Positions 54,195-64,000 of a stretch of 64,000 nt of DNA are shown one piece after another. Source of the DNA: Microbotryum silenes-acaulis (taxonomy: Eukaryota > Basidiomycota > Microbotryomycetes > Microbotryales > Microbotryaceae); contig QPFY01000001.1 in the NCBI GenBank assembly GCA_003665825.1, forward strand, positions 489,001 through 553,000, written 5' to 3'. The stretch's first letter is position 1, and every line of letters begins with the position of its first letter. Made by a program: the position numbers and the translations under genes. Below the pieces are notes generated by a model. The model was not told the DNA's origin. It saw nothing but the letters and a program-made list of their open reading frames with translations, and searched no databases.

Positions 54195-57100
54195 TCAGGG
54201 AGTGCAGACACCAAGTCGACCGCGGTGCCGAGCGAACAGGTCGCGAGACAAAGCCTTGGTGAAGATATCGGCCGTCATCTCGCCGGTGGCAATGTACTGT
54301 ACACTGATGTCACCCAGGGAGACCATATCCCGGACGAAGTGTTCGCGGAGCCGAATATGCCGAGTGCGAGCGTGGAAGACCGGATTCTTGGTGAGGGCAT
54401 TGGCACCTTGGTTGTCGCCATAGATGAGAACCGGCCGAGAGGAGGGAAGCCCAAGCTCACCAAAGAGCTGACGCAGGAAGATAGCCTCCTTGCCAGCGTG
54501 CGACAAGGCCAGGTACTCGGCGTCACAAGTAGAGTCGGCAACCCGCGACTGGAGGCGAGATGACCACGAGACGGCCGCGCCTGCGAAGACAAAGGTGTAA
54601 CCCATGGTCGACTTTGAGGACATGGCGCAGGCACCCCAGTTGCAGTCGGAGTAGCCAACCAAGGGCGCCGGATCCCCGCGGGTGTAGCGTAGGCCGTGAG
54701 ACAGAGTGCCGGCGAGGTAGCGAAAGGCGTGCTTGACAGCGCCCCAGGCAGCAGCAGACGGGGACTGAGAGAACCGAGCCAAGTAACCGACGGTGTAGGC
54801 CAGGTCGGGGCGAGTACCGGTCGAGGCGTACATGAGGGAGCCAATCGCTTGCAGATACCGAGTGCGATCCGGAAAGGGAGTAGGCTGGAGTTCGACTTCA
54901 AGGCGAAGGTCGGCCTGCATGGGCGTGGCGACAGGGTGGGCGTCGGACATGCCGAAACGAGCGAGGACGTCCTTGAGGTATTGCTCTTGACTGAGGGAGA
55001 TGGAGCCGTCGGCAGAACGCCGAATCTGGATACCAAGTACGTATTCCGCCTCACCAAGTCGTTTGACACCATAGCGCTGCTCAAGGCCCTGGAGGGTACG
55101 CTCGATCTCTGGGAGGGAAGGGCTGATCATGAGCAAGTCATCGACATAGAGCGCGATATAGTGGCGCTCATCACCGACAGTTCGGACATAAACGCAGTGG
55201 TCAGACTCCGTGGCGACGTAGCCAAGAGCCGACAAAGCAGAGTCGATCTCGTCGTTCCAGATACGTCCGGCCTGGCGCAAGCCGTAGAGTGACCGGTGCA
55301 GTTGGAGGACCTTGCCGGGCATGTAGATCCCTTCGGGCACGCGAATGTACAGGGGGGTGTCCAGTTTACCGTGGAGATAGGCCTTGTCGATGTCGGCCTG
55401 ATGGACGTGGTACCCATGAGCGGCTGCAAGGGCCAGGAGTGCGCGAATGGATGTGAACTTAGCGACGGGTGCGAAGGTCTCATCGAAATCAATGCCGGAA
55501 CGCTGAGAGTCACCACGAGCAACCAGTCGGCCTTTGTAAGACTTGATGTGGCCGTGTTGGTCGCGTTTCGTGCGGAAGACAAAGCGCGAGCCGAGGACTT
55601 TGGAGTCTGCAGGCACGAGGGACTCATCAATTGGTGTGAAGGCCGAGAAATCCCGGGAGAGCGAGTCGAATTCGGCCTGGGCAGCGAGACGCCACTCGTC
55701 TGCTTGCGGGGTTGCCATCGCAGCGCGCCAGTGAGGAGGGTCCCGGGCAGGTGCGATCAGTTCCGTCGGGTCGACGGGCGAGGTTTCGAGCAGAGCAGTG
55801 GCGCCAGAGGCGAGGTAGGCAACAGGCGAGGGGGAGTGAAGCGCAGCATCAACGTCGTCAGGGAATTCCTGCGCAAGGCAGAGGGACGCAACATCACCAG
55901 AGCGTGGCAAGAGGTCGATGGGATCGGGCGATTCGGATCGAGCGGGCGAGGGTGGCGCGGGTACTGGACGTGGAGCCACCGGTCGCGGGGATGGACAGGG
56001 CGTGGAGATGGCCGAGTCGGAGCTGCCTTGGTCAGAGGCGCAGGAGGTTGGGGAATCCCGGTCGGAGTGGTCACCAGTTTGGGATATGGGAGAGCCTTGG
56101 TCAGAGGCAGGAGGCGCGCGTGAGTCCTGGTCAGGGATGTCACGGGCCGGGGAGGGACGGCGCAGGCCTTGGTCAGAGGCAGCGGGCACAGGTCCAGGGA
56201 GCTCAGCGCGAGGCGCCAGAGAGCGAGGGGAAGCAACGAGCAAAGGCTCAGAGTGGTCTACCTGGTCAGGGTAAATGTCGGCGGCCACAGGAAGCGGAAT
56301 GGCGCCGGTGTGGGTGTTGGCCACAGGCTGCAGGGCGGGGAACTCAGATTCACGAAAGACGACGTTGCGACTGAGGAGAATTTTGCGTGTAGCCGGGTCG
56401 AAGAGGCGATAGGCCTTTGCGTGGTCGTCGAGCCCTACGAAGATGAGTGGCACGGCCTTGGGGTTGAGGTCGGTGCGCTTAACCGAGGGGAGGCAGTGCC
56501 AAGCGCGGCAGCCAAAGGCACGCAGCAAGGAGACGTCCGGTGCGACACCATGCCAGCGAGTGTCGGGAATATCGCCACGGATGCCCGCATGGGGCATCAA
56601 GTTCTTGCAGTGCACGAAGTACTTGGCAGCTTCGGCCCAGAGACGTGTATCGGCGCCGGCCGAGTAGAGCAAAGCAAGGATACCCTCTTTGATGGTCCGA
56701 TTGGTGCGTTCAACACGTCCGTTTTGTTGAGGCGTGTACGGAATAGTGAGTTCGCGACGGATGCCCTTGGTCAAACAGAAGTCGACAAAGTTGCGCAGAG
56801 TGAACTCGCCACCATTGTCAGAGCGAATGGTTTTTACCCGATCACCCGTGGTGTTCTCTACCTCAAGAATCCAGTCGCGGAGACGGTGAAAGACGTCGCT
56901 CTTGTAAGTGAGGAGGATGCACCAATGTTTGCGGGTGTAGTCGTCGACAATCACAAGCATGTAGCGATGACCGCCGAAGCTGGCTCGAGGCATTTGGGCA
57001 ACGTCGACATGGACAAGGTCCAGACGGCCAGACGCAATGGACTGGGAACGACTGAAAGGAAGGGCGTGCGCTTTGGAAGCGAGACAAGCATTGCAATTGA

Positions 57101-58571
57101 AGGACCTAACCTCCTCCTCTGAATATACCCAATCCACCCCAGTGACCAAGCCTTTCTGCACGACGTTCTTGAGTTGCGCAACGGGTAAATGCGCGAAGCG
57201 ACGGTGCAGAGTCAGCAAGGAAACTCTGTGAGGGGTGGCAAGGAGGGCATTGGGCATACAGGGTGAGGGTGCGACGTTTAACGCGTACAGGTCATTTGCA
57301 ACGGCTTGAGCAGTGGCAACAACGGTGCCAGAGGAGTTGCTGATCTTGGCGCAGCCGGAGCCAAAGGAGATGCTGAACCCAAGGCGATCCAATCGTCGGA
57401 CGGACAGCAGGTTGCACGGCAGGGATGGCACCAAGAGGACATCGGTCGCCACGACGGGGCCAGCTGGAGTCGATATGCGGACAGAGCCACAACCGGTGGA
57501 GGGGAGGGAACCGGCAACTCCAGCAACAGGCGGGCCGGTGAACGAGCGCAGCGTCGAGAATAGTGAACGGTCGTTGGCCATGTGACGATTTGCACCGGAG
57601 TCGAGGAGCCATGCCGATTTGGGAAACGGTGACGGAGTGGCAAGGAGACAGGCGGTGAACGTCGTGGGCTCGGGCATCTCGACAACGGCGGGAGAGGCGA
57701 CGGCTGGGGTACCCTTCTTACGTCCTCGCGAACTCGCTCCGGTGGAAGCCTTGCGGGCGCGGAAAGCGGCGGCCCAGGCGGTGTCAGGACAATCTCTGAG
57801 CCAGTGCAGTTGGCGACATGTTGGGTTGGGGCATGGTCCGGGAACGGCGCGGTGCTGGGGGGTGGCGACAGCGACAGCGGGAGCTTCAGCCGGACGAGCC
57901 TTGATCTCCCGATAGATGCGGTCGAGGATGTCGGCCGCGGGAGGTAAGGTACCGGATGTGCCCTGAGCATTCACGAAGGTTGTGCGCCATGCGGAGAGGG
58001 ACGATGGCATCCTCGCGAGTAGGTGAGACGCAAGCAGGGAATCTGTGGTGACGTTGGAGTCGGCGAGAAGTCGAGAATCGTTGTCAAAGCGATCACGAAA
58101 CTGGAGGAATGCGTCGGGGCTGTCGGGCATGGGCTCGGGGCTGAAGAGGCGAGCGACGACGGGTAGGAGGTCGACAGCCGAGACGGCGCCATATCGCATG
58201 CGGAGAGCCACCCAAATTTTGTGGCCGCTGTGGGCGTCGCCGAAGTAACGAGAGAGACCGGGAAGAACCATCCGTGGGTCGACGGCGGCGCAGATGGAGG
58301 CGCGAGCGTAGTGATCCCATAGTGGGACGTAGGACGGGGGCCAAGATGGATGGGGTACACCGGATTGAAGGTATCCGAGGACGTCGGAGGGTAGGCGGGA
58401 GCACAGCGTAAGGACCCAGTCCTGGTAGCCGTTGGCGTCGCGGAGGAGATCGGAGGCAGCGAAGGCTGCGACTTGCGTGGGCGGGCGAGGTGGAGGAACC
58501 GCGAGCGTCGTGGCGGGGCCTACGGACTTGCTGTCGGCAGGCGCGGACTTGGTGTCGTCAAGCGCAGACAT
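54195..58571 (-). CDS. Gag-Pol polyprotein of Copia H, intact
   Basis: 1,458 codons from ATG at 58571 (MSALDDTK) to TGA at 54195-54197. Gag with VLTLCSRLPSDVLGYLQSG, knuckle-like CPNPTCRQLHWLRDC (spacing C-x4-C-x3-H-x4-C, unusual), protease LLDSGANRHMAND, GAG-pre-integrase LLTLHRRFAHLP, integrase [61 protein letters not shown], RNase H YSDCNWGA, DSTCDAEYLAL. The linker between integrase and RT is long and Ser/Pro/Asp-rich with repeated ASDQGS-like units. The catalytic residues are all in place; by sequence this may be an active element. Confidence 0.93.
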   Translation of the reverse strand: MSALDDTKSAPADSKSVGPATTLAVPPPRPPTQVAAFAASDLLRDANGYQDWVLTLCSRLPSDVLGYLQSGVPHPSWPPSYVPLWDHYARASICAAVDPRMVLPGLSRYFGDAHSGHKIWVALRMRYGAVSAVDLLPVVARLFSPEPMPDSPDAFLQFRDRFDNDSRLLADSNVTTDSLLASHLLARMPSSLSAWRTTFVNAQGTSGTLPPAADILDRIYREIKARPAEAPAVAVATPQHRAVPGPCPNPTCRQLHWLRDCPDTAWAAAFRARKASTGASSRGRKKGTPAVASPAVVEMPEPTTFTACLLATPSPFPKSAWLLDSGANRHMANDRSLFSTLRSFTGPPVAGVAGSLPSTGCGSVRISTPAGPVVATDVLLVPSLPCNLLSVRRLDRLGFSISFGSGCAKISNSSGTVVATAQAVANDLYALNVAPSPCMPNALLATPHRVSLLTLHRRFAHLPVAQLKNVVQKGLVTGVDWVYSEEEVRSFNCNACLASKAHALPFSRSQSIASGRLDLVHVDVAQMPRASFGGHRYMLVIVDDYTRKHWCILLTYKSDVFHRLRDWILEVENTTGDRVKTIRSDNGGEFTLRNFVDFCLTKGIRRELTIPYTPQQNGRVERTNRTIKEGILALLYSAGADTRLWAEAAKYFVHCKNLMPHAGIRGDIPDTRWHGVAPDVSLLRAFGCRAWHCLPSVKRTDLNPKAVPLIFVGLDDHAKAYRLFDPATRKILLSRNVVFRESEFPALQPVANTHTGAIPLPVAADIYPDQVDHSEPLLVASPRSLAPRAELPGPVPAASDQGLRRPSPARDIPDQDSRAPPASDQGSPISQTGDHSDRDSPTSCASDQGSSDSAISTPCPSPRPVAPRPVPAPPSPARSESPDPIDLLPRSGDVASLCLAQEFPDDVDAALHSPSPVAYLASGATALLETSPVDPTELIAPARDPPHWRAAMATPQADEWRLAAQAEFDSLSRDFSAFTPIDESLVPADSKVLGSRFVFRTKRDQHGHIKSYKGRLVARGDSQRSGIDFDETFAPVAKFTSIRALLALAAAHGYHVHQADIDKAYLHGKLDTPLYIRVPEGIYMPGKVLQLHRSLYGLRQAGRIWNDEIDSALSALGYVATESDHCVYVRTVGDERHYIALYVDDLLMISPSLPEIERTLQGLEQRYGVKRLGEAEYVLGIQIRRSADGSISLSQEQYLKDVLARFGMSDAHPVATPMQADLRLEVELQPTPFPDRTRYLQAIGSLMYASTGTRPDLAYTVGYLARFSQSPSAAAWGAVKHAFRYLAGTLSHGLRYTRGDPAPLVGYSDCNWGACAMSSKSTMGYTFVFAGAAVSWSSRLQSRVADSTCDAEYLALSHAGKEAIFLRQLFGELGLPSSRPVLIYGDNQGANALTKNPVFHARTRHIRLREHFVRDMVSLGDISVQYIATGEMTADIFTKALSRDLFARHRGRLGVCTP

Positions 58572-58680
58572 GCTGAGTCGTGCGGAGCGCCGGGCAAAGC
58601 CGGGCGGTGCGAAGGACGCAAAGTTCGACAAAGGCGGACACGGGAGTGGCCGCGCTGGTAGGTCGTTCGGGCTTATAACC

Positions 58681-59015
58681 TATGAAGTTACGACGACTGC
58701 TCAAGCAGTGGTAAGGCTCTGATCGACGGACCAAGAAGTTGCTTGTTACACACCTGCTCAAGCAGTGGTAAGGCTCTGATCGACGGACCAAGGAGACCAG
58801 ACCAAGAAGTTGCTTGAGCAGGAGAGAGAGAAGCGCGGAGCCATTTGGCTCGGGTGAGCGCGCGGCTGGGTCTGCCACCTTTGTCAGGCGCACGGACCCA
58901 GCCCAGGAAAGGGAGAGAGCCTAGGTGTGGAAGGCAGGCCAAAAAGGAGGTAAGATGAGACTAAGAAAAGGAGGCATGATGCGAGAAGGAAACATAAGAG
59001 TTTGTCAATCTCACA
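58681..59015 (-). repeat. 5' LTR of Copia H
   Basis: 335 bp, same ends as the 3' LTR; lacks 82 bp present there. Confidence 0.9.
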
Positions 59016-60246
59016 ATTTCTTGACGACCACTCTCGCAAACTCTGGGCATACGCGATCGATCACAAAAGCGACGTCTTCCCGACCTTCCAGACTTGGCTC
59101 GCCGAAGTGGAGTTAGAGACGAACGCGCGTTTAAAAACCCTTCGCACCGACAACGGCGGGGAGTACCGATCGAACGCATTCACGGAGTTCTGCAAGTCCA
59201 GGGGCATTCGTCGTCAATACTCTATTCCCTACACACCTCAGCAAAACGGTCGTGCCGAACGTGTCAATCTCTCCATTGTCGAGGGCATCCTCGCCCTCCT
59301 TGCTGACTCCCATCTGCCGGCCACCTTTTGGGATGAAGCGGCTGCGTACTTCGTTTATTGCAAAAACAGGTGCTCACACTCAGCTTTGGCCAAACAGACT
59401 CCAGAATCCGTTTGGAACGGCCAACGCACCACCACCACCGCCCTCCACCCGTTTGGCTGCGCGGCCTGGCTCACGGTCGCGCCGGACCTTCGCAGCAAGC
59501 TCGACCCCAAGGCCGCGCGCGTGATCTTCACCGGTTACGACCTCGCCTCCAAGGCTTTCCGTTTCTTCGACCATTCTACCAACAAGGTTGTGATTGGCCG
59601 AAATGCCACCTTCCTCGACGACGACTTCCCCGGCCTCCCAATCAACACGCCCGTCGATGTGGACAACACCGAACGCCAGTTCGTCATTCCCGCCGACACG
59701 CCCGCCCCCGCCGTCAAGACGAGGACCCCACTAGTAAGGTCGGCGCACATGGACGTCTCATCCTCTCTTGATGATTCTGCCATGAGCGCCGTTGACGTGG
59801 CCCCAGGGTACACTGGCGGATCCTTACTTAATTCTACAGATATCAGCCCCTCGCCGTCCCCGTCGCTTGTCCCGCTTTCGTCGTCCGCCACGTCCTCGGC
59901 CGGAGGACCGTCCCTCGATGACTCGGACGACCCGCTTGACCTCCTCAACTCCAACACCGCGGTTCGCCTCAACCTGATGGACGTACATCGATCCGACGAC
60001 GACACCCTGGTGACGCCCGCACCCGCCATTGCCCCCGCTGAACAGCCCTCCGATGACGACTCCCCTGATGAGATCGATTTCCTCTCTCGCCACCACCGCG
60101 CCTTCATCGCCACAGACGACAACGACCCCACCCTCGACGCCATCGAGCCCGTCAAGTCGATTACTAGCGATCCTCAGACCTGGCGCGAAGCAATGTCCAG
60201 CGACGAGCACGACATCTGGGCTCAGGCTGCCGCCGCCGAGTTCACC
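59016..60246 (+). pseudogene. Copia G3 fragment: integrase to start of RT
   Basis: Matches Copia G1 47419-48648 almost perfectly: [19 protein letters not shown], the Ser/Asp-rich linker, to AAAAEFT. A few substitutions include GTC to GCC (Val to Ala) and GAC to AAC. It is cut on the left by the Copia H LTR and on the right by the Gypsy F2 LTR (target side TCACC at 60242-60246). Open throughout, but a fragment. Confidence 0.9.
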
Positions 60247-60809
60247 TGACAGGCGACGTCCGCAGGGATGACGTCGTCTACACGCGTTGGTGCGAGGGGG
60301 TGGGATTTCAGGAAGTGTCGGCTGTTGCGGCGGCAGTCGACAGAGGATCAACCGAGGAGGGGAGTCGGTCGAGAGGCTCGCAGGAAATCAAGTATAACGG
60401 ACTTAATTCCCAAACGATCGACAAGAAGAGGAAGGGCAACCAAACAAGAAGAGCGGACCAAGCTCCGGGGGAAGGTGCTAAGACAAAAAGGAAGGGACTG
60501 CTCCAGGCACAGAGGGGACTCAGCCAAATCAACCACTCCAAGAGGTCGCCTCAGGGGTAAAAAGGATTGCTCGCGGGAGCACCGGTAAAAACCCTGAAGC
60601 CGCGCCTCGGCTAACAAAAAGATAAAACAAACCAAAAGAAGATTGCGCTCTGGGCGCATCGAACCCTCGACCACCGAGTGCGCGCCCACGCGCCTCACGC
60701 CTACGCCATCACGCCGACGATGCTTGAAACAAGGCAAGCATCCGGTCAAGTCAACTCTACCCGCATATAGCCTTGGGGGCTTCCTTCGAGTATTGCTGTC
60801 ATCCTGACA
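60247..60809 (-). repeat. 3' LTR of Gypsy F2
   Basis: 563 bp, TGACAGGCGACG to ATCCTGACA on plus; same length as the F1 3' LTR. Confidence 0.9.
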
Positions 60810-60830
60810 CTGTCCCCCCCAGAAGGAAGT

Positions 60831-62308
60831 CTACCGTGCGACGAGGCGGCGGTTCGAGCGATCGAGGCGTGCAAAGTAGGCGTCGAGGACGGACGGATGG
60901 TCCAGGCGAAGGGACTGCTCCGACATCCAAGTATCGTCGGTGTCGTTACGGCCTACCCATCGAACCAAGAACGAACGAGCGCCCCGAGCGTTCCGCCGAT
61001 CGCGAACAATCCGTTCCGGAATCGCAGAGTTGTCGGCCGCGTCGGCTACATCTTCGACAAAAAGAACTGCGGGGTCACGCCCAGGGAACCTTTCAGCATC
61101 ATTCTCAATGTAAGGCCGAAGGAGTCGAGCATGGAAGCGATTGTGCACTCGCGACATCGCTGGAGGGAGCTCGAGGTCGTAGCTGGATGTTGCCGGAATT
61201 GCCGCTCGAATACGGAAAGGGCCGATGTAGCGCGGCAACAACTTCGACTTCATCCCTTCAGGAACTGCCAGATTCTTTGTCGAAAGGTAGACGTAACTGC
61301 CGGTCCGAAAGGCGGGGTCATCCGGGCGTCGACGCTTGTTGGCCTGATATGACTGGTCGAGGCGTGCTCCAATGATCGCATCCGTCACATCGAGGTTCCG
61401 TAATTGTCGGATCCGAGCAAACGCTTCCGCACGAGGGACATCCGAAACAGGCCAGGAATCGGTGGGCCATTGTCGAGGAAGGTAGCCGTAGGTCGCCTCA
61501 AAAGCCGACAGAGACGTGGACACAGCAACAGAAGAGTTAAGAGCGAACTCAGCTTCAACAAGACGAGATGCCCAAGCCTCGTGGTTTGACGACACCATGA
61601 TCCGCAGCGTTTGGGTGACCATCTTGATCCGATTCTCGCTCGATCCGTCCGTCTCGGGGTGTGCCGCGGTTGACATTCGCAAGACGGCGCCAACCTTTGC
61701 CTGCAATGCCCGCCAAAACTGCGAGGTGAACTTGGGATCGCGGTCGGAAACGATGGCTGAAGGCGTCCCATGCAGTCGAAAGATGGTGGCGTAGTACTTC
61801 TCGGCAACGAGCTCAGAGTCGGCGTCGGCTGGGAGGGGAATTAGGTGGACCATTTTTCCCCAAGTGTCAGTGACCACCATGATTTGAGCGACCATCATTC
61901 CTTCGCACTCGACCGGAGGCAGTCCTGTCATGAAGTCGATCGCCACTTGTTCCCAAGGACCCGAAGGGATCGGCATCGGATGCAGTCGGCCATAGGGGAC
62001 TTGAGTGGATGCCTTGCCTCGGGCACAGTCTTCGCATGAACGGCAGAACTCGGCGCAATCGGCAGACATGGACAACCACCAGTACAAAGGACGTATGGCG
62101 GCCAAGGTGATGCGATGTCCAGCGTGCCCGACGCTCCGATGAATCTCCGAAAGCACGAGCTCGCGCAGCGAAGGGACCTTGTCGGAGTTGACGACGCCGG
62201 TAGCAAGACCACGAGGCACAAACAGGGAAAGAGACTCATCTGGATGTACACGCAAGATCCTCCCTTCCTCGGTCACCCGAAACATAGGCCATGATATCGG
62301 GTTGGTAA
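60831..62308 (-). pseudogene. Integrase and chromodomain of Gypsy F2
   Basis: About 490 codons on minus, beginning NPISWPMFRVTEEG at the Copia G2 junction. Integrase zinc region (GHAGHRITLAA, CEDCARGKA), catalytic AIDFMTGL, IVSDRDPKF, HPETDGSSENR, then the chromodomain ending DAYFARLDRSNRRLVAR. No internal stop. It lacks gag, protease, RT and RNase H in this window because the copy is split by Copia G2; the other half may lie beyond the right edge. Confidence 0.9.
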
Positions 62309-62567
62309 TGTGAGGAATCCACTCTCCGCTCGGGTCAGGACTTAGGCGCGCGGAGCGAGCCGGGCGCATCGGCCCAGGACTTAGGCGCGCGGAGCGAGCC
62401 GGGCGCATCGGCCCAGGACTTAGGCGCGCGCAGCGAGCCTGGCACATTGGCTCAGCCCCGAGGCTCGCTGGCTGAGGACTTGGGGCGCGCGGCTCCCTTA
62501 CTGTTAGATTCCTATTCATCACTCTTGGCTATAACTACATCGCTGACGTAGTAGAGTTGATCGAATA
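62309..62567 (+). repeat. 5' LTR of Copia G2
   Basis: Same length as the G1 3' LTR and nearly identical to it. TGTGAGGAATCC to GATCGAATA. Confidence 0.9.
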
Positions 62568-62731
62568 GGTATGTTGAAATGATATTCATCACTCTTGGCT
62601 ATAACTACATCGCTGACGTAGTAGAGTTGATCGAATAGGTTATAAGCCCACGAGCTACCAGCCCCGCCGCTTGAAATTTTTCCCTCGAGCCCAGCCACTC
62701 GAGCCGCCCCAGCCCATCGCACCATCGCAGC

Positions 62732-64000
62732 ATGGACAGCTCCCCCGCCCCGCCTTCGCCCCCCAGGGACATCAGCTCCCCTGACCCTTCGATCAGCGTG
62801 CAAATCGCCACGCTACAGGCACAGCTTGCCGCTCTACAGGCCTCACAGCCCCCTGCCGCCGCCGCCGCCTCCCCGCCCGTCACTGCCACGCAGGCAAACA
62901 CCGCCACCGCATCAAAAGTCGTGTTCCCCAAGCACGCTCGCCTTGACGGCCCTAAGTCGTTTACAAACTGGTTACGTCAACTCCGTCTCGCGCTTCCAAA
63001 TCAAGCCCGTGGTTACGTTCTTGACGGTGTCATTCCCCCGACGTGGACGGCCGACCAGCTTGCCGCCCGTGACGACGCCGCGCGTGAAATCATCGTTGGC
63101 TCGATCGACTCAGCCGACGTCTCAGCCACCCTCGACACCATCCCCAGCGACGACCTGTCGGCACCACGCATCTTCGCCGCACTCAAGGCTCGTTTCGCAC
63201 CGGACGACGCCACTCGTACCCTCGAGTTGTTCGCCCGCCTTTGGGACTTCAGGAAGATGCCTGCCTCCGTCGAGGCGTACGACACGTGGCTCCGTGAATA
63301 CATGTCGATCGCGCAGGAAATCCGCGACGCCAAAACCTCGCTCAACGACGTGCTCGCCACTCACGTGCTCGCCATGGTCCCACCCTGCCTCGACAGCTTC
63401 CGACTCACGTTCACGGACGAGCAGCGCAACCAACGCGACCTCCCGGAACTCACGACGCTGACGGATCGCATTCGCATCCAGCTTCGCTCGGCGGGACTCT
63501 CGTCATCGCACTCGGCCATGCTCGCCACCGCCTCCCCTTGTCCCGCCTGCCGCGCCCCCGGCCACCGTCTGCGCGACTGCACCTCACGGGCGACACACCC
63601 GCCCGCCGGCCCCTGCCGCCGCTGCCACAAGAAAGGTCACTGGGCCCTCGACTGCAAGCACCGGGGCGAACAGAAACACACCGGCGACGACAACCAGGAC
63701 GACACGTCTCTCCCCGCCGCTCAACAGCCTAACATCGGCTATTTCGCCTCCTGCCTGTTCGCTCGCCGGCAACTCCCGACTGACGCCTTTGTAGTCGACT
63801 CGGGCGCCACGGCACACATGGTCGCCGATCGCTCTCTATTCACGGCTTATCGCCAGACGGCGCACACCAAGATCGGCGGCATCGCCGGCGGTATCACGGC
63901 CATTGGTATGGGGGACGTAGCGTTCGTTGCCAAGACCGGACATCCGATCACGCTGCGTGGCGTTCTGCACACGCCGGGCCTCCACGTCAACCTCCTCTCT
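62732..64000 (+). CDS. Gag-Pol of Copia G2, partial
   Basis: Open from ATG (MDSSPAPP) to the window edge, about 423 codons. Gag, both zinc knuckles ([28 protein letters not shown]) and the protease [11 protein letters not shown] are present. It differs from G1 by scattered substitutions (for example TTC for TGC in the ELCARL/ELFARL codon, and GTG for ATG in THMLAM/THVLAM). Confidence 0.9.
   Translation, partial: MDSSPAPPSPPRDISSPDPSISVQIATLQAQLAALQASQPPAAAAASPPVTATQANTATASKVVFPKHARLDGPKSFTNWLRQLRLALPNQARGYVLDGVIPPTWTADQLAARDDAAREIIVGSIDSADVSATLDTIPSDDLSAPRIFAALKARFAPDDATRTLELFARLWDFRKMPASVEAYDTWLREYMSIAQEIRDAKTSLNDVLATHVLAMVPPCLDSFRLTFTDEQRNQRDLPELTTLTDRIRIQLRSAGLSSSHSAMLATASPCPACRAPGHRLRDCTSRATHPPAGPCRRCHKKGHWALDCKHRGEQKHTGDDNQDDTSLPAAQQPNIGYFASCLFARRQLPTDAFVVDSGATAHMVADRSLFTAYRQTAHTKIGGIAGGITAIGMGDVAFVAKTGHPITLRGVLHTPGLHVNLLS

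Larger units (their letters stand above)
60247..62308 (-). mobile_element. Gypsy F2: 3' half of a Gypsy F copy
   Basis: Minus strand: integrase to chromodomain, PPT and 3' LTR 60247-60809. The copy is cut at 62308 by Copia G2, within the sequence that encodes the start of integrase. Very similar to F1; for example the extra CAT-to-CGT difference at codon HPDD/RPDD. Confidence 0.9.
62309..64000 (+). mobile_element. Copia G2: 5' part, continues past the window
   Basis: 5' LTR 62309-62567 (259 bp, three 39-bp units), 70-bp duplicated tail 62568-62637, primer site GGTTATAAGCCC, gag-pol start. The left target sequence is GGTAA (62304-62308). Insertion is at a different place in Gypsy F than that of G1. 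Confidence 0.92.

Overview
The window is a nest of eukaryotic transposable elements with almost no host sequence. It looks fungal, most likely from a basidiomycete and possibly Microbotryomycetes-like Pucciniomycotina. That placement is inferred from the mix of elements (chromodomain Ty3/Gypsy, Ty1/Copia, non-LTR LINEs, a KDZ-type transposase relic), a high GC content, and one relic gene whose candidate introns are 48-88 nt with GTRNGT donors and a CTAAC branch site. No rRNA, CRISPR or bacterial-type operon is present.

Layout from left to right. 1-1.8 kb: KDZ transposase relic on minus and a long inverted repeat. 1.8-6.1 kb: Gypsy A1, a degenerate copy. 6.5-7.7 kb: relic of a multi-exon host gene with a GATA-like zinc finger, cut by an LTR. 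7.7-11.0 kb: Gypsy B, itself broken by a 150-bp solo LTR (TSD AACAC) and a 425-bp solo LTR (TSD GCATT). 11.0-17.8 kb: a short LTR-flanked element whose right LTR is split by Gypsy C2 and Copia D (TSD ACGGG). 17.8-19.2 kb: ORF1 of LINE L1. 19.6 kb: tRNA-like sequence. 19.7-25.7 kb: LINE L3. 26.5-30.4 kb: Copia E, which has identical LTRs, TSD GAAGT and an intact ORF, but no Gag. 30.7-37.0 kb: LINE L2, nearly intact, with ORF1 and ORF2 overlapping as TAATG. 37.1 kb: intron-containing tRNA-Ala(AGC). 37.35-39.66 kb: LTR fragments and Gypsy A2. 39.7-40.9 kb: repeat R2 and a Copia H fragment. 40.9-52.9 kb: Gypsy F1, split by the complete Copia G1 (TSD GATGG). 52.9-59.0 kb: Copia I fragment and complete Copia H. 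59.0-60.2 kb: Copia G3 fragment. 60.2-62.3 kb: Gypsy F2, cut by Copia G2, which runs off the right edge.

How the parts work. Copia elements E, G1 and H keep open pol frames with protease, integrase, reverse transcriptase and RNase H motifs. Their primer sites match the anticodon stem-loop of initiator tRNA-Met rather than a tRNA 3' end. Gypsy elements B, C and F end in chromodomains, which in this family direct integration to marked chromatin. LINEs L2 and L3 encode a CCHC ORF1 and an endonuclease-reverse transcriptase ORF2. Where two copies can be compared directly (A1 against A2), most differences are C-to-T or G-to-A changes at CpG, several of which create stops. This suggests methylation decay or a RIP-like process. 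The density and nesting fit a centromeric, subtelomeric or non-recombining region, but the window alone does not prove it.
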